DNA of 64,000 nucleotides from Bradyrhizobium sp. SZCCHNS1050 (GTDB lineage Bacteria; Pseudomonadota; Alphaproteobacteria; Rhizobiales; Xanthobacteraceae): contig NZ_JAUETR010000001.1 of assembly GCF_032484785.1 (NCBI RefSeq), positions 744,001-808,000 on the forward strand. Reading direction: 5' to 3'. Both the position numbers and the translations under genes were made by a program. Positions within the stretch are counted from its first letter, which is position 1; each line of letters begins with the position of its first letter. The notes under the pieces were generated by a model. The model had not been told where the DNA came from. It did no database searches and was given only the letters and a program-made list of their open reading frames with translations. Below, piece by piece: positions 53,812 to 63,593 of this stretch.

Positions 53812-55887
53812 ATGCCGAGGTTCCTCGTGTCCCCCGTTCCCTATGCCAGGCGCAGTCGCGCCCTTCTGTCGTCGTTCTGCGTCCTCTCGTCATTCGCCCT
53901 GCTCGGCCCCTCGCCCACAGCAGCGCAGCAATCCGCCTCCCCCGACCTTCTGCCCCCGGTTGAGGTCGACCCGCCGCGCGAGCCGATCGCTCAAAAACCA
54001 GCCATCCCCCGCAGAACCGGCAACGCCCCGCATCAGCAGGTGCCGGCGGCAAAGCCGGCCGCGCCAGCCGGAACCCCCGTCGCCGTCAGCCCGACCGGCG
54101 TCGTCACGCCAGTGGCCCACGTCGCGAATGCGATCACCGTGGTGACCGACAAGGACATCGCCGCGCAGCAGGCCCGCACCGTGCCGGACATCCTGAGCAC
54201 GATCCCCGGATTGAACGTGGTGCAGGCCGGCGGCCCGGGCGGCCAGACCAACGTCTTCATGCGCGGCACCAACGCCAATCACACCAAGCTCTTCATCGAC
54301 GGCATCGACGTCGGCGATGTCACCAACGGCAATGGCGCGTTCGATTTCGCGCATCTGCTCGCCGCCGACATCCAGCAGTTCGAGGTGCTGCGCGGGCCGC
54401 AGAGCGGGCTCTACGGCTCGGATGCGATCGGCGGGGTGATCTCGGTGATCACGCGCAAGGGCGAGGGCCCGGCGCGCGCGACCGCCTCGGTCGAGAGCGG
54501 CTCGTTCAAGACCTTCAACCAGTCAGCCGGCGTCAGCGGCTCACAAAACAATGTCAACTACGCGATCAATGTCGCGCATCTGCACGCCGGCGACGTTCCG
54601 GTGACCCCGTGGCAGCTGCTGCCTGCGGGGCAGAAGGCCATCGGCAATGCCTACGACAACGTCACCGCCTCGGCCAAGCTGGGCGTCGACCTCAACGAGG
54701 CCTGGACGCTGAACTCGGTGGTTCGATACACCGACGCGACGCTGCTGTTCACCGGCGACAGCGGCTTTCCGAGCTTTCCCGACGCGGCCCAGAGCAACCA
54801 CGCCGTCCACCAGCTTGCGACACGCCAGGAAGCCGTGTGGTCGCTGCTCGGCGGCCGCATCCGGAACTACTTCGGCGTCAACTATGTGAACGACCGGTCG
54901 TCCGACCTGACGGCTGGCAATCCGGTGGCAGCGGTCGCGACCGGCGAGCGCATCAAGTATGACTGGCACGCGGTGACCGAGCTCGCGCCGCATAACAATC
55001 TCGTCGTCGGCGCGGAGCAGCAGACCGAGCGGCTGAAGACCGCCGACCTCTCGGCCGAGAATGGCAACAAGGCCGGCTTCGTCGAGCTGCAGACCGAGTT
55101 CGTGAAGCGCTGGTTCGTGGTGGCGAGCCTGCGCAACGACGTCAACGACCAGTTCGGCGGCCATGGCACCTACCGGATCGCGCCGGCGGTGATCCTGCCG
55201 GTGACCGAGACCAAGCTGAAGGCGAGCTACGGCACCGGCTTCAAGGCACCGACCCTGAGCCAGTTGCACCAGGATTTTCCGGCGTTCAACTTCTTCGCCA
55301 ATCCCAACCTCCGGCCGGAGCAGAGCACCGGCTACGACGCCGGCTTCGAGCAGCCGCTGTTCGACGATCGTCTCCGCTTCGGCGCGACCTACTTCCACAA
55401 CAGCATCACCGACTTGATCAATTTCAACGCGACCTTCACCTCCTACGCCAATGTCGGCCTCGCCACCACCGAAGGCACCGAGAGCTTCGTGACCGCTGAT
55501 CTCACCGACCGGATCTCGCTGCGTGCGGACTACACGTTCACCCGCGCGGTCGATGCGGCCACCGGCCTGCAGCTGTTGCGGCGGCCGAAGGAGAAATGGA
55601 GCGCCACCGCGACATGGGCGCCGATCGATGCGCTGACGCTGTCAGCGACGCTGCTGCACATCGGCGACTGGCTCGACGTCAGCCGCGACGGCATGATCAC
55701 CGGCCTCGTCGCGCCCGGCTATACGGTCGTCAACCTGCGCAGCGACTACGCGCTGTCCGACCAGGTCAAGCTGTTCGGCCGGATCGACAACCTCTTCAAC
55801 CATCACTACCAGAACCCGACCGGATTCCTCGCGCCGGGCTTCGGCGTGTTCGGCGGCATCCGGGTGGCGAGCTTCGGCGTGCAGTGA
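53812..55887 (+). CDS. btuB: TonB-dependent cobalamin receptor BtuB
   Basis: A 691-residue outer-membrane receptor importing vitamin B12. After a signal peptide (about 1-41) and a Pro/Ala linker, the plug shows AITVVTDKDIAAQQ, VPDILSTIPGLNVVQAGGPG, TNVFMRGTNANHTKLFIDGI and FEVLRGPQSGLYGSDAIGG. The barrel ends with RIDNLFNHHYQNPTGF. Substrate is set by the cobalamin riboswitch just upstream. ATG 53812 has a weak ribosome-binding site. Confidence 0.93.
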   Translation: MPRFLVSPVPYARRSRALLSSFCVLSSFALLGPSPTAAQQSASPDLLPPVEVDPPREPIAQKPAIPRRTGNAPHQQVPAAKPAAPAGTPVAVSPTGVVTPVAHVANAITVVTDKDIAAQQARTVPDILSTIPGLNVVQAGGPGGQTNVFMRGTNANHTKLFIDGIDVGDVTNGNGAFDFAHLLAADIQQFEVLRGPQSGLYGSDAIGGVISVITRKGEGPARATASVESGSFKTFNQSAGVSGSQNNVNYAINVAHLHAGDVPVTPWQLLPAGQKAIGNAYDNVTASAKLGVDLNEAWTLNSVVRYTDATLLFTGDSGFPSFPDAAQSNHAVHQLATRQEAVWSLLGGRIRNYFGVNYVNDRSSDLTAGNPVAAVATGERIKYDWHAVTELAPHNNLVVGAEQQTERLKTADLSAENGNKAGFVELQTEFVKRWFVVASLRNDVNDQFGGHGTYRIAPAVILPVTETKLKASYGTGFKAPTLSQLHQDFPAFNFFANPNLRPEQSTGYDAGFEQPLFDDRLRFGATYFHNSITDLINFNATFTSYANVGLATTEGTESFVTADLTDRISLRADYTFTRAVDAATGLQLLRRPKEKWSATATWAPIDALTLSATLLHIGDWLDVSRDGMITGLVAPGYTVVNLRSDYALSDQVKLFGRIDNLFNHHYQNPTGFLAPGFGVFGGIRVASFGVQ

Positions 55888-55962
55888 CGCTGCCGACCAA
55901 CCTCCCGGCGGCTGACAGAAGCTGCCGAAATGGACTACAATCGCAACAGAAGGAGATGTTCC

Positions 55963-56541
55963 ATGACTCTCGACGTCCTCGCCCGGTCTGGTACCGAGGC
56001 TCGCCTCGCGCCCGTTCCGCAACGGCATGCCGCTGCGTTCTGCTTCGCGCTGCTGACAGGGGCCTGCGCGCTGGCGAGCTTCGTGTTCGCCTGCGCGACG
56101 CCGTTTGCGGCCTTCGCCGTGATCGCCGCCGCCATGCTGCCGCTGCGCGCGGCGCTGCCGGTGATGCTCGGCGCCTGGCTGGTCAACCAGGGCATCGGCT
56201 TCGGCGCGCTGCACTATCCGGTCGATGCCAACACGCTGGCCTGGGGCGCCATGATCGGCGTGGCGGCGCTCAGCGCCACCGTTGTGGCCCGCATGGCCCT
56301 GGCGACCTTGCGCACAGCACCAGCGACGGTCGCGCTTGCCGTCGCGCTCCCCAGTGCCTACGCCGCCTATGAGCTGGTGCTGCTGGCCGCCACGCCCGCA
56401 CTCGGCGGCGCCGCGAGCTTCGCGCTCCCGATCGTCGCCCGCCTCGGCCTGACCAGCGCCGCCTGGCTGGTCGGCCTCGTCGCCATCAGCGAGATCGTCC
56501 GCCTGCTGACGCCGGTGGCGTCGCGCCGCGCGGCGTCCTGA
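55963..56541 (+). CDS. Small membrane protein in the cobalamin-riboswitch unit
   Basis: A 192-residue inner-membrane protein with about five or six helices and WLVNQGIGFGALHYP near residue 80. GAAGGAGATGTTCC precedes ATG 55963. It lies 75 bases after btuB with no terminator between, so it should share the riboswitch. I do not know the family; an inner-membrane step of cobalamin or cobalt uptake is the obvious guess. A terminator follows. Confidence 0.68.
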   Translation: MTLDVLARSGTEARLAPVPQRHAAAFCFALLTGACALASFVFACATPFAAFAVIAAAMLPLRAALPVMLGAWLVNQGIGFGALHYPVDANTLAWGAMIGVAALSATVVARMALATLRTAPATVALAVALPSAYAAYELVLLAATPALGGAASFALPIVARLGLTSAAWLVGLVAISEIVRLLTPVASRRAAS

Positions 56542-56573
56542 ACGCGCCGGCGGACCTTCAACGACCCCAAACA

Positions 56574-56601
56574 AAAACGGCGGGCCTCTGCCCGCCGTTT
56601 T
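56574..56601. terminator. Bidirectional terminator between btuB unit and ilvC
   Basis: A perfect 12-bp stem (AAAACGGCGGGC with GCCCGCCGTTTT), 4-nt loop and flanking A/T runs, placed between the converging stops. Confidence 0.88.
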
Positions 56602-56626
56602 CATTTCTCGGTTTCGCCGCAAGACC

Positions 56627-57796
<1,170 letters not shown>

Positions 57797-58399
57797 TCAT
57801 GCGTCCATGAACACGGGATAGAGCGAGGCCAGGAGCAGCACCGCCATCAGGATGTTGAAGGCGCGGACCGCGCGCTCGGAGCTGAGCAGCGGCCGCAGCG
57901 CGGTGCCGAATAAGGTCCAGGTGATGGTCGAGGCGACCGCCATCACGAAGCTGATCGCGACCTGCAGCGCCACGTTGGCCGGAAAGCTGGCGATCGCGGC
58001 ATAGGCGGTGATGGTGCTGATCACCATCACCCAGCCCTTGGCGTTGACCCATTGGAACAGCGCCGCGCCCCAGAACGACATCGGGCCGCGCGGCTTGGCG
58101 TCGTCAGGCTCGGCCGATCCTGACAAGGCGATGGCGACCGCGAGGTAGATCAGATAGGCCGCGCCGAGGTATTTCAGCACGTCCTGCAGCAGGGGATAGC
58201 GGATGAAAACCGTCGCGAGGCCGAAGCCGACCGCGCCGACCATGAAGGCGAAGCCGAAGCTGACGCCCATCATGTGCGGCACCGTGCGGCGGAAGCCATG
58301 GGTCACGCCCGACGACAGCAGCATGATGTTGTTCGGCCCGGGCGTGAACGCCATCACGAAGGCGAAGGTGACAAAGGCGATGAGGAGCTGCTGGGACAT
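57797..58399 (-). CDS. LysE/RhtB-family exporter
   Basis: A 200-residue membrane exporter with five or six helices and the family start FAFVMAFTPGPNNIMLLSSG (9-28, the GPNN motif). Members export amino acids such as lysine, homoserine or threonine. Its place among ilv genes hints at amino-acid export, but the substrate is not readable. Confidence 0.88.
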   Translation of the reverse strand: MSQQLLIAFVTFAFVMAFTPGPNNIMLLSSGVTHGFRRTVPHMMGVSFGFAFMVGAVGFGLATVFIRYPLLQDVLKYLGAAYLIYLAVAIALSGSAEPDDAKPRGPMSFWGAALFQWVNAKGWVMVISTITAYAAIASFPANVALQVAISFVMAVASTITWTLFGTALRPLLSSERAVRAFNILMAVLLLASLYPVFMDA

Positions 58400-58432
58400 C
58401 TAATGAGCTCCTGCCACACGACGACTTTTCAA

Positions 58433-58586
58433 CCTCCCCTGGAGGGGGAGGGTCGCCTCACATCGTGCGAAGCAACGATGTGAGGCGGGGTGGGGTGATC
58501 TCTCCACGCGCGAGCTTTTGCGGCGGCCCACCCCACCCCGATCGCGCATTGCATGCGCGATCGACCCTCCCCCTCCAGGGGAGGGT
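58433..58586. repeat. Palindromic repeat, CCTCCCCTGGAGGGGG family
   Basis: CCTCCCCTGGAGGGGGAGGG and its partner (CCCTCCCCCTCCAGGGGAGG) flank two more inverted blocks (CCTCACATCG/CGATGTGAGG and GGGGTGGGGTG/CACCCCACCCC). Lies between lysE and the methyltransferase gene. Confidence 0.82.
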
Positions 58587-58627
58587 GGCAGCGTGGCCAC
58601 CTCACCGTCGTACAAGAACATCAGCGC

Positions 58628-59317
58628 CTAGCCCTGCCCCGCCGGCTTCTGCAGCACATACGTCGCGTGCATCGGCGCATGGTAGTCGGCGGAGACCGTG
58701 ACGAAGCCGACCTCGGCCAGCATGCGCTCCATCACCCAGGCGAAGGTCGAGTTCTCGTCGCGCATGTGGGTGATGACGCTGTCGCGGGCGAGGTCGTGGT
58801 TCTTGATGTTGAAATCCGCCCACTGCTCGACCGAGCGCTCGACACCGTCGGGCATGCTGACATAGACGATGTCGCGCAGGAAGAACTGTGCGCCCGGCTT
58901 CAGCGCCGCGAAGATGCGCGCCAGCGCCACCGCCTTCCAGAAGTCCGGCAGATGATGCAGCGTGAACTCGCTGACGATCAGGTCATACGAGTTCGGCTCA
59001 TAGGCGAACGACAGCAGCCCCGCCGAATGCATCCGCACCGCGGTACGGCGGTCGCGGGTGTAGATCCGGGTCAGCGCCAGCATCGCCGGCGAGATGTCGA
59101 TGGCGTCGACGACGGCCCCCAGCAGCGCCGCCTCGGTCGCCAGCACGCCGTTGCCGCAGCCGATGTCCGCCACCCGCCAGCCCGGCTTGACGCCGAGCAT
59201 CTTCAGAGCAGCGCGCGCTCGCTCGTCGGCATCATCGCCCGAGCCGTAGATCGAGGCGACGGCATGATCGAGCCCGATCCGGTTGCGTTCGTTGTAGTAC
59301 CAGTCGCGCGCCAGCAT
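58628..59317 (-). CDS. SAM-dependent class I methyltransferase
   Basis: A 229-residue enzyme: motif I VADIGCGNGVLATEA (about 49-63), AIDISPAMLALTR, and LIVSEFTLHHLPDFWKAV. It is of the UbiE-like small-molecule type; the substrate is unknown. Its start is only 3 bases past the ilvH stop, so it is likely co-transcribed with it. Confidence 0.85.
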   Translation of the reverse strand: MLARDWYYNERNRIGLDHAVASIYGSGDDADERARAALKMLGVKPGWRVADIGCGNGVLATEAALLGAVVDAIDISPAMLALTRIYTRDRRTAVRMHSAGLLSFAYEPNSYDLIVSEFTLHHLPDFWKAVALARIFAALKPGAQFFLRDIVYVSMPDGVERSVEQWADFNIKNHDLARDSVITHMRDENSTFAWVMERMLAEVGFVTVSADYHAPMHATYVLQKPAGQG

Positions 59318-59320
59318 GGC

Positions 59321-59863
59321 TCACATCCCTTCCGATCCCCGCCCGATCGCCGCGATGCCGGTCCTGGCGACTTCCACCAGGCCGAGCGGACGCATCAGAT
59401 CGATGAATTGCGTGATCTTGTCGGTATTGCCTGTGATCTCGAACACGAAGCTTTCCGTCGTGGCGTCGATCACCCGGGCGCGGAACGCATCCGCCAGCCG
59501 CAGCGCCTCGACCCGCGGCTCGCCGGTGCCGCGCACCTTGACCATCGCGAGTTCGCGCTCGATCGCGCGCTTGGTCAGCGTCATGTCGACGACGCGGTAG
59601 ACCGGGATCATGCGGTCGAGCTGGTGCTTGATCTGCTGGATCACCATCGGCGTGCCGGTGGTGACGATGGTGATGCGCGAGAGGTGCTTCTGGCTCTCGG
59701 TCTCGGAGACGGTGAGGCTCTCGATGTTGTAGCCGCGGCCCGAGAACAGGCCGATGACGCGCGCGAGCACGCCCGGCTCGTTCTGCACCAGCACCGCCAG
59801 CGTGTGCGTCTCGTTCGGATCGTGACGGTCTTCGAGGAAATAGGCTGACGCTGGCTGGTTCAT
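59321..59863 (-). CDS. ilvH: Acetolactate synthase regulatory subunit IlvH
   Basis: A 180-residue small subunit that binds valine and controls the catalytic subunit. The ACT domain at the N-terminus reads THTLAVLVQNEPGVLARV, then IGLFSGRGYNIESL. The C-terminal domain completes the standard length. A PLP-enzyme gene and palindromic repeats separate it from ilvB. Confidence 0.96.
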   Translation of the reverse strand: MNQPASAYFLEDRHDPNETHTLAVLVQNEPGVLARVIGLFSGRGYNIESLTVSETESQKHLSRITIVTTGTPMVIQQIKHQLDRMIPVYRVVDMTLTKRAIERELAMVKVRGTGEPRVEALRLADAFRARVIDATTESFVFEITGNTDKITQFIDLMRPLGLVEVARTGIAAIGRGSEGM

Positions 59864-59886
59864 TGGTGTCCCCGTGATAATTCAAC

Positions 59887-60050
59887 CGTCATGGCCGGGC
59901 ATAGCAGTCTGCCTTGCGCAGACTGCGTAAACTTGTCTGCGCTCCCGGCCCTCCACGTCGAGCGTCGAGCGCGCGGTTCGTGGATGCCCGGGCCTTCGCC
60001 GCGCCGAAGCGGCTTCGGCCGCGCAGGCGGGTCAAGCCCGGGCATGACGG
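59887..60050. repeat. Palindromic repeat, CATGCCCGGGC family
   Basis: CGTCATGGCCGGGCAT and CAAGCCCGGGCATGACGG are the arms, with inner GGATGCCCGGGCC. It lies between ilvH and the PLP-dehydratase gene. Confidence 0.75.
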
Positions 60051-60077
60051 CGGTGTTTGTGGCGAGTTGCGAGCTCC

Positions 60078-61061
60078 TCATGCGGCCCCCGCTTCGGCAT
60101 GCGTGGCCGCCGGCAGCACCCAGCGCCTGAACAGGTCGAGATCGATGTTGCCGCCAGTCAGCACCAGGCCAACGCGCTTGCCGGCGAGCCTGCCCTTTTC
60201 CTGCAAGGCCGCCGCAAGCGGTGCCGCGCCGGCGCCTTCGGCGAGATTGTGGGTGTCGGTCCAGAGAATGCGCACGGCCTCGGCGATCTCGGCGTCGCCG
60301 ACCTGCACGATGCGCGAGGCGCCTTTCAGGATGATGGCGAGCGCATCCGCATCCGGGCTGCGCGTCGCGAGACCATCGGCGTGGGTGTCGGCGCTGTTGG
60401 TCGTCACCACCGTCCGCGCAGCGAACGACAGCGCGTAGGACGGCGCCTCGGTCGACTGCACGCCGACGATCTCGGTCTTCAAACCCAAGAGATCGCGCGC
60501 CAGGATGCAGCCGCAGATGCCGGAGCCCTGCCCGATCGAGACGTAGAGCACATCGAGGTCGGGCGCCGTGCGGAACAGCTCCAGCGCGTAGGTCGCGACG
60601 CCGCGCACGAGATCGCGATGGAACGACGGCACCATGTGCAGGCCGTCGCGCGCCGCATGGCGGCCGGCCTCCTCGCGCGCCTCCTGGAAGTCGCTGCCGT
60701 GCTCGATCAGCTCGGCGCCGAACGCCGCCATCGCGCGGTTCTTCTCGACCGAGTTGCCACGCGGCACGTAGATCGTCACCGGCAGGCCGTTGCGACGGCC
60801 GGCAAACGCGACGCTCTGGCCATGATTGCCGCGCGTCGCGGTGATCAGGCCGCGGACATCCGGCCGCGTGCGCTTGAGGTTGTCGACATAGACCAGTCCG
60901 CCGCGCACCTTGAAGGCGCCGGCCGGCGTGTGGTTCTCGTGCTTCACGACGACCCCGGTCCCCAGCCGCTGCGCCAGCAACGGCCACGCATGCGCCGGCG
61001 TCGCCGGCACCACGGCGCCGACGATGGCGTGGGCGGCTTCGAGCTCAGCGAGGGTGAACAT
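60078..61061 (-). CDS. Threonine/serine dehydratase-like PLP enzyme
   Basis: A 327-residue fold-type II PLP enzyme with Lys51 in PAGAFKVRG binding the cofactor, ATRGNHGQSVAFAG (substrate Asn/Gly loop) and GQGSGICGC (phosphate loop). Length and position fit a catabolic threonine/serine dehydratase without an ACT regulatory domain; 2-ketobutyrate from threonine would feed isoleucine synthesis by neighbouring ilvB/H/C. ATG 61061 follows AGGGAGTTCTC. Confidence 0.85.
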   Translation of the reverse strand: MFTLAELEAAHAIVGAVVPATPAHAWPLLAQRLGTGVVVKHENHTPAGAFKVRGGLVYVDNLKRTRPDVRGLITATRGNHGQSVAFAGRRNGLPVTIYVPRGNSVEKNRAMAAFGAELIEHGSDFQEAREEAGRHAARDGLHMVPSFHRDLVRGVATYALELFRTAPDLDVLYVSIGQGSGICGCILARDLLGLKTEIVGVQSTEAPSYALSFAARTVVTTNSADTHADGLATRSPDADALAIILKGASRIVQVGDAEIAEAVRILWTDTHNLAEGAGAAPLAAALQEKGRLAGKRVGLVLTGGNIDLDLFRRWVLPAATHAEAGAA

Positions 61062-61112
61062 GAGAACTCCCTGACGCATGGGCACAATGCGGCCGCGCAA
61101 GCAGATGAACTC

Positions 61113-61232
61113 CCTCGCCCCGCTTGCGGGGAGAGGGTCGGGGTGAGGGGGATTCTCCGCGAGTCCGACTGCGTGAAGAGTCCCCCTCACCCGACGCTGC
61201 GCGTCGACCTCTCCCCGCAAGCGGGGAGAGGT
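61113..61232. repeat. Palindromic repeat, CTCCCCGCAAGCGGGGAG family
   Basis: Two CTCCCCGCAAGCGGGGAG-type hairpins face each other, with CCCCTCACCC/GGGTGAGGGG between. It occupies the gap between ilvB and the PLP-enzyme gene. Confidence 0.82.
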
Positions 61233-61288
61233 TAAGAGAGAGACTGCCGGACGCGCGTGCCATCACCGCACCATCAAACCTATCAGAC

Positions 61289-63058
61289 TCACACCAGCGC
61301 CTTGCCGCCGGCGAACGCCGCGGCCGGATCGCTCGCCTCCGCCGGCAGGATCATCTCGTTATGCGCCTTGCCCGACGGAATCATCGGGAAGCAGTTTTCG
61401 AGCGCCGCGACGCGGCAGTCGAACAGCACCGGCTTCTTGACCGAGATCATCTCCTTGATCGCGCCGTCGAGATCGCCGGGCTTGGAGACCTGGAGCCCGA
61501 CGCCGCCATAGGCCTCGGCCAGCTTGACGAAATCCGGCAGCGCCTCCGAGTAGGAATGCGACAGGCGGTTGCCGTGCAGGAGCTGCTGCCACTGCCGCAC
61601 CATGCCCATGTACTGGTTGTTGAGGATGAAGATCTTGACCGGCAGCTCGTACTGCACGGCCGTCGACATCTCCTGCATCGTCATCTGCACCGAGGCGTCG
61701 CCGCCGATGTCGATGACGAGGCTGTCGGGATGGGCGACCTGGACGCCGATCGCCGCCGGCAGGCCGTAGCCCATGGTGCCGAGACCGCCCGAGGTCATCC
61801 AGCGGTGCGGTTCCTCGAAGCCGTAGAACTGCGCCGCCCACATCTGGTGCTGGCCGACCTCGGTCGTGATGTAGGTGTCGCGGCCGCGCGTCAGCTCGAA
61901 CAGCCGCTGGATCGCATATTGCGGCATGATGACGTCGCGGTTCGGCCTGTAGGCCAGCGAGTTGCGCGCGCGCCAGACGGCGATCTCCTGCCACCACGAC
62001 TTGATGTCGGGTTTCTTCGCCTCGGCCCTGAACACCTGCAGGATGTCGGCGAGCACGTCGCCGCAATCGCCGATGATCGGCACGTCGACGCGGATGTTCT
62101 TGTTGATCGAGGACGGATCGATGTCGATGTGGATCTTCTTCGAGCCGGGCGAGAACGCATCGGTGCGCCCGGTGATGCGGTCATCGAAGCGCGCGCCGAC
62201 GCACAGCATGACGTCGCAATCATGCATCGCCATGTTGGCCTCGTAGGTGCCGTGCATGCCGAGCATGCCGAGCCAATTGGTGCCCGACGCCGGATAGGCG
62301 CCCAATCCCATCAGCGTCGAGGTGATCGGGAAGCCCGTAACCTCGACCAGCTCGCGCAGCAGCCGCGAGGCCTCCGGCCCCGAATTGATGACGCCGCCGC
62401 CGGAATAGATCACCGGCCGCTTGGCGCCCGCCAGCAGCGCCACGGCTTTGCGGATCTGCATCGCGTCGCCCTTCACGCGCGGCGAATAGGAGACATGGAC
62501 GTCGGACTTGCGCGGCGGATGATAGGTGCCGGTCGCGAACTGCACGTCCTTCGGCACGTCGACGACGACCGGCCCCGGACGGCCCGTGGTGGCGACATAG
62601 AACGCCTCGTGCAGCACCTTGGCGAGATCGTTGACGTTGCGGACCAGCCAGTTGTGCTTGGTGCAGGGCCGGGTGATGCCGACGGTGTCGCACTCCTGGA
62701 ACGCGTCGTTGCCGATCAGATGCGTCGGCACCTGGCCGGTGATGCAGACCAGCGGGATCGAATCCATCAGCGCGTCCGCCAGCGGCGTCACCATGTTGGT
62801 GGCGCCGGGGCCGGAGGTCACCAGCACGACGCCCGGCCTGCCGGTCGAGCGCGCATAGCCTTCGGCGGCGTGGCCGGCGCCCTGCTCGTGGCGGACCAGG
62901 ATGTGCTCGACCTCGCTCTGCTGGAAGATCTCGTCATAGATCGGAAGCACCGCGCCGCCAGGATAGCCGAAGAGGTGCTGCACGCCGTGGTCGATGAGCG
63001 CGCGCACGATCATCGCGGCGCCGGTCATCTGGTTCGGATCGTGGCTCTTGTCGGTCAT
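61289..63058 (-). CDS. ilvB: Acetolactate synthase catalytic subunit IlvB/IlvI
   Basis: A 589-residue thiamine-diphosphate enzyme that joins two pyruvates or pyruvate and 2-ketobutyrate, the first common step of branched-chain synthesis. It has the catalytic Glu in LVRHEQGAGHAAEGYAR (about 52), VVLVTSGPGATN, the FAD-binding midpart, and the TPP motif IGGDASVQMTMQEM ending in LNN. GGAGCCCACC precedes the ATG. The 5' leader carries an attenuator with an Ile/Leu/Val leader peptide. Confidence 0.97.
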   Translation of the reverse strand: MTDKSHDPNQMTGAAMIVRALIDHGVQHLFGYPGGAVLPIYDEIFQQSEVEHILVRHEQGAGHAAEGYARSTGRPGVVLVTSGPGATNMVTPLADALMDSIPLVCITGQVPTHLIGNDAFQECDTVGITRPCTKHNWLVRNVNDLAKVLHEAFYVATTGRPGPVVVDVPKDVQFATGTYHPPRKSDVHVSYSPRVKGDAMQIRKAVALLAGAKRPVIYSGGGVINSGPEASRLLRELVEVTGFPITSTLMGLGAYPASGTNWLGMLGMHGTYEANMAMHDCDVMLCVGARFDDRITGRTDAFSPGSKKIHIDIDPSSINKNIRVDVPIIGDCGDVLADILQVFRAEAKKPDIKSWWQEIAVWRARNSLAYRPNRDVIMPQYAIQRLFELTRGRDTYITTEVGQHQMWAAQFYGFEEPHRWMTSGGLGTMGYGLPAAIGVQVAHPDSLVIDIGGDASVQMTMQEMSTAVQYELPVKIFILNNQYMGMVRQWQQLLHGNRLSHSYSEALPDFVKLAEAYGGVGLQVSKPGDLDGAIKEMISVKKPVLFDCRVAALENCFPMIPSGKAHNEMILPAEASDPAAAFAGGKALV

Positions 63059-63092
63059 GGTGGGCTCCGGATCGCTTCTGTCAGCGGCTGGT

Positions 63093-63134
63093 CGGTCTTG
63101 GTCAGTCGGTTTTGGTCAGTCGGTTTTGGTCACT
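63093..63134. repeat. Three 14-bp tandem repeats in ilvB leader
   Basis: CGGTTTTGGTCAGT occurs three times head to tail (63093, 63107 and 63121) with one substitution in each outer copy. It lies between the attenuator hairpin and the ilvB start, inside the transcribed leader. Confidence 0.85.
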
Positions 63135-63177
63135 TGGGTCAGGGTCGTTTCGGTCGGATCGCTGGCTTCCAGGCAAT

Positions 63178-63200
63178 AAAAAAGGGCCCTGGAAGGCCCT
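63178..63200 (-). terminator. ilvB attenuator terminator
   Basis: On the minus strand AGGGCC-TTCCAG-GGCCCT is followed by six Ts: a small intrinsic terminator 28 bases past the leader peptide stop and 120 before ilvB. An upstream stem (GCGCACCGC 63249-63241 with GCGGTGCGC 63209-63201, enclosing GGATGGC/GCCATCC) overlaps the leader ORF's end. Confidence 0.8.
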
Positions 63201-63227
63201 GCGCACCGCTCGGAATTTGGATGGCCG

Positions 63228-63293
63228 CTAGCCATCCCCGGCGGTGCGCCTGGGTACGACGGCGATAAGGAGGATGGAAATAAAGTTGCGCAT
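63228..63293 (-). CDS. ilvB leader peptide (Ile/Leu/Val-rich)
   Basis: A 21-codon ORF, reading MRNFISILLIAVV then PRRTAGDG-stop. Eight of residues 5-13 are Ile, Leu, Ala or Val, with ATC/CTC/CTT/GTC/GTA codons in a block. AAGGAGGATGG-like purines do not precede it; its start has a weak site. Stalling on the Ile/Leu/Val codons when these amino acids are scarce would block the stem that covers the ORF end and change the terminator outcome. This is the classical ribosome-mediated attenuation layout. Confidence 0.82.
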   Translation of the reverse strand: MRNFISILLIAVVPRRTAGDG

Positions 63294-63490
63294 GATGCCG
63301 AGCGAGCTTCCCAAAGGTTGCGCGAAACATAGCCGGCGATGCCCCAATGTCAAGGCAAAGCCGGCTCGTCAGCGCGATTTTACGATGTTAACGCGGAATT
63401 TTCCGTTCGGCGAGCGGTAATTTGGCCGTTGGCCTCCGAAACGAGGCAATAGGCTGGATGAGAGTACGGGCTCCATCTCCAAACGAGGTC

Positions 63491-63586
63491 GTCATTCCGG
63501 GGCGCCCGGAGGGCGAGCCCGGAATCCATACTCACGATCGTGGTTATGGATTCCGGGCCCATCGCTTCGCGATGTCCCGGAATGAC
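63491..63586. repeat. Palindromic intergenic repeat, CATTCCGGGG family
   Basis: GTCATTCCGGGGCGCCCGGA to TCCCGGAATGAC, with inner CCCGGAATCCAT/ATGGATTCCGGGC. It lies just after the miaA stop. Third copy of the 4649-4762 family. Confidence 0.88.
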
Positions 63587-63593
63587 GATGCGG

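Noticed and set aside
58433..58586. CRISPR array or phage attachment site
   Set aside because: The inverted arms and unequal blocks are those of a palindromic intergenic repeat; there are no regular direct repeats with spacers.
61124..63268. A 714-residue open frame opposite ilvB and its leader
   Set aside because: Antisense to conserved ilvB, crosses a palindromic repeat and the attenuator, no homology-like motifs.
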